NCBI GenBank assembly: GCA_963627915.1
Contig: CAVGCY010000002.1
Span: forward strand, 1 to 24,377
Direction: 5' to 3'
Length of the DNA stretch: 24,377 bases
DNA from: CALACW01 sp963627915
GTDB lineage: Bacteria > Bacillota > Clostridia > Oscillospirales > Acutalibacteraceae
Shown: piece by piece, positions 24,095 to 24,377 of the stretch
Numbering within the stretch: position 1 is the first letter of the stretch
How the letters are laid out: every line of letters begins with the position of its first letter
The notes under the pieces: model-generated
The model's input: only the letters and a program-made list of their open reading frames with translations
What the model was told of the DNA's origin: nothing
Databases searched by the model: none
Made by a program: the position numbers and the translations under genes

Positions 24095-24310
24095 TTAATA
24101 AATAGCAAATTTATTAACCTTATCACTTACGACGGACATTATTTGATCCCTGAATCCTAAAAAAGTTGCAACCAAGATGACAACAATCGCCAGAATGATC
24201 GAAATCGAGATGAAGTTTGTGTCACCCCGCTCTTCATTCTTGAAAAAGTAGAGACTGGTCTGAATTGCAACATAGATAGCTAACAGTTTCGCATTGACCG
24301 CATCCAACAT
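24095..24310 (-). CDS. Flp1-like pilin
   Basis: 71 residues from the ATG at 24310. A leader of about 30 residues ending in KNEERG is followed by DTNFISISIILAIVVILVA, a membrane helix, and a short tail FRDQIMSVVSDKVNKF. Size, a charged stretch before one hydrophobic helix, and a (G/F)F.DQI..V tail fit the clostridial Flp1-like pilin family of Tad systems. The usual Glu at +5 after the cleavage Gly is Ile here (RG|DTNFI). The start is fixed by GGGGAGGTG at 24316-24324; an earlier ATG at 24367 has no such site. It is the first gene of the run in the window, next to the prepilin peptidase. Probably the major pilin subunit. Confidence 0.8.
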   Translation of the reverse strand: MLDAVNAKLLAIYVAIQTSLYFFKNEERGDTNFISISIILAIVVILVATFLGFRDQIMSVVSDKVNKFAIY

Positions 24311-24315
24311 ATGTA

Positions 24316-24324
24316 CACCTCCCC
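24316..24324 (-). promoter_or_regulatory. Ribosome binding site deciding the pilin start
   Basis: GGGGAGGTG on the minus strand ends 5 bases before the ATG at 24310 and fixes the 71-residue form of the pilin. Upstream to the window edge I see TATTAT-like bases and a short GTCC/GGAC palindrome, but no convincing complete promoter. Confidence 0.75.
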
Positions 24325-24377
24325 GTATAATAAAGTAGTAGTTTTTAATGTCCCTCTCCAAGGACAAAAAATGCTAT

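Noticed and set aside
23896..24126. Minus-strand frame spanning the pilin-peptidase gap
   Set aside because: It overlaps both real genes in another frame, runs through the stem-loop and has no ribosome binding site.

Overview
The window looks like a chromosomal region of a low-to-moderate GC Gram-positive anaerobe of the class Clostridia, probably an Oscillospiraceae/Ruminococcaceae-type gut or rumen bacterium. The reasons are strong AGGAGG-type ribosome binding sites, some TTG and GTG starts, Tad-type pseudopilins of clostridial style (DUF5702, Flp1-like), a DUF6382-FHA protein, a zinc-ribbon/DUF4234 protein and a very large clostridial-type Ig-repeat surface protein. The assignment comes from remembered family resemblance, not from a search.

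Layout. Positions 1-366 hold a decayed ISL3-type transposase end, promoter-like and hairpin sequences, and no intact gene. One AT-rich gene on the plus strand (367-882) encodes a small HExxH membrane protein. From the right edge down to 944, fifteen genes lie tightly packed on the minus strand, with gaps of 0-50 bases or short overlaps except for about 90 bases at each of two stem-loops. In transcription order they are: Flp1-like pilin, A24 prepilin peptidase, a TPR/WG-repeat protein, a two-TM protein, a TadE-like pseudopilin, a 1032-residue DUF5702 coiled-coil pseudopilin, a second TadE-like pseudopilin, a DUF6382-FHA protein, a three-TM protein, a PP2C phosphatase, a transmembrane Ser/Thr kinase with a TPR-like ectodomain, a single-pass protein with three ETTVL motifs, a four-TM protein, a 3275-residue Ig-like repeat protein, and a zinc-ribbon/DUF4234 protein. 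The Tad ATPase and platform genes are not in the window and would be expected beyond the right edge.

How the parts may work together. The peptidase would mature the pilin and pseudopilins of a Tad-like envelope machine. The kinase, phosphatase and FHA protein form a complete write/erase/read set for phosphothreonine. The most striking signal is a short motif, (E/Q)TTVL, six copies in three different proteins of the same operon: two next to the FHA domain, three at exact 10-residue spacing in the cytoplasmic tail of a single-pass protein, and one in the zinc-ribbon protein. It resembles the ETTS/ETTSVF phosphorylation site of actinobacterial GarA/OdhI and fits the pThr-x-x-Leu preference of FHA domains. 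I infer a phospho-switch that assembles cytoplasmic partners around a Tad-like machine and/or the giant surface fibre, analogous in logic to the PpkA/PppA/Fha pathway of type VI secretion. This is a hypothesis. The sequence shows the motifs and gene neighbourhood, not the phosphorylation.
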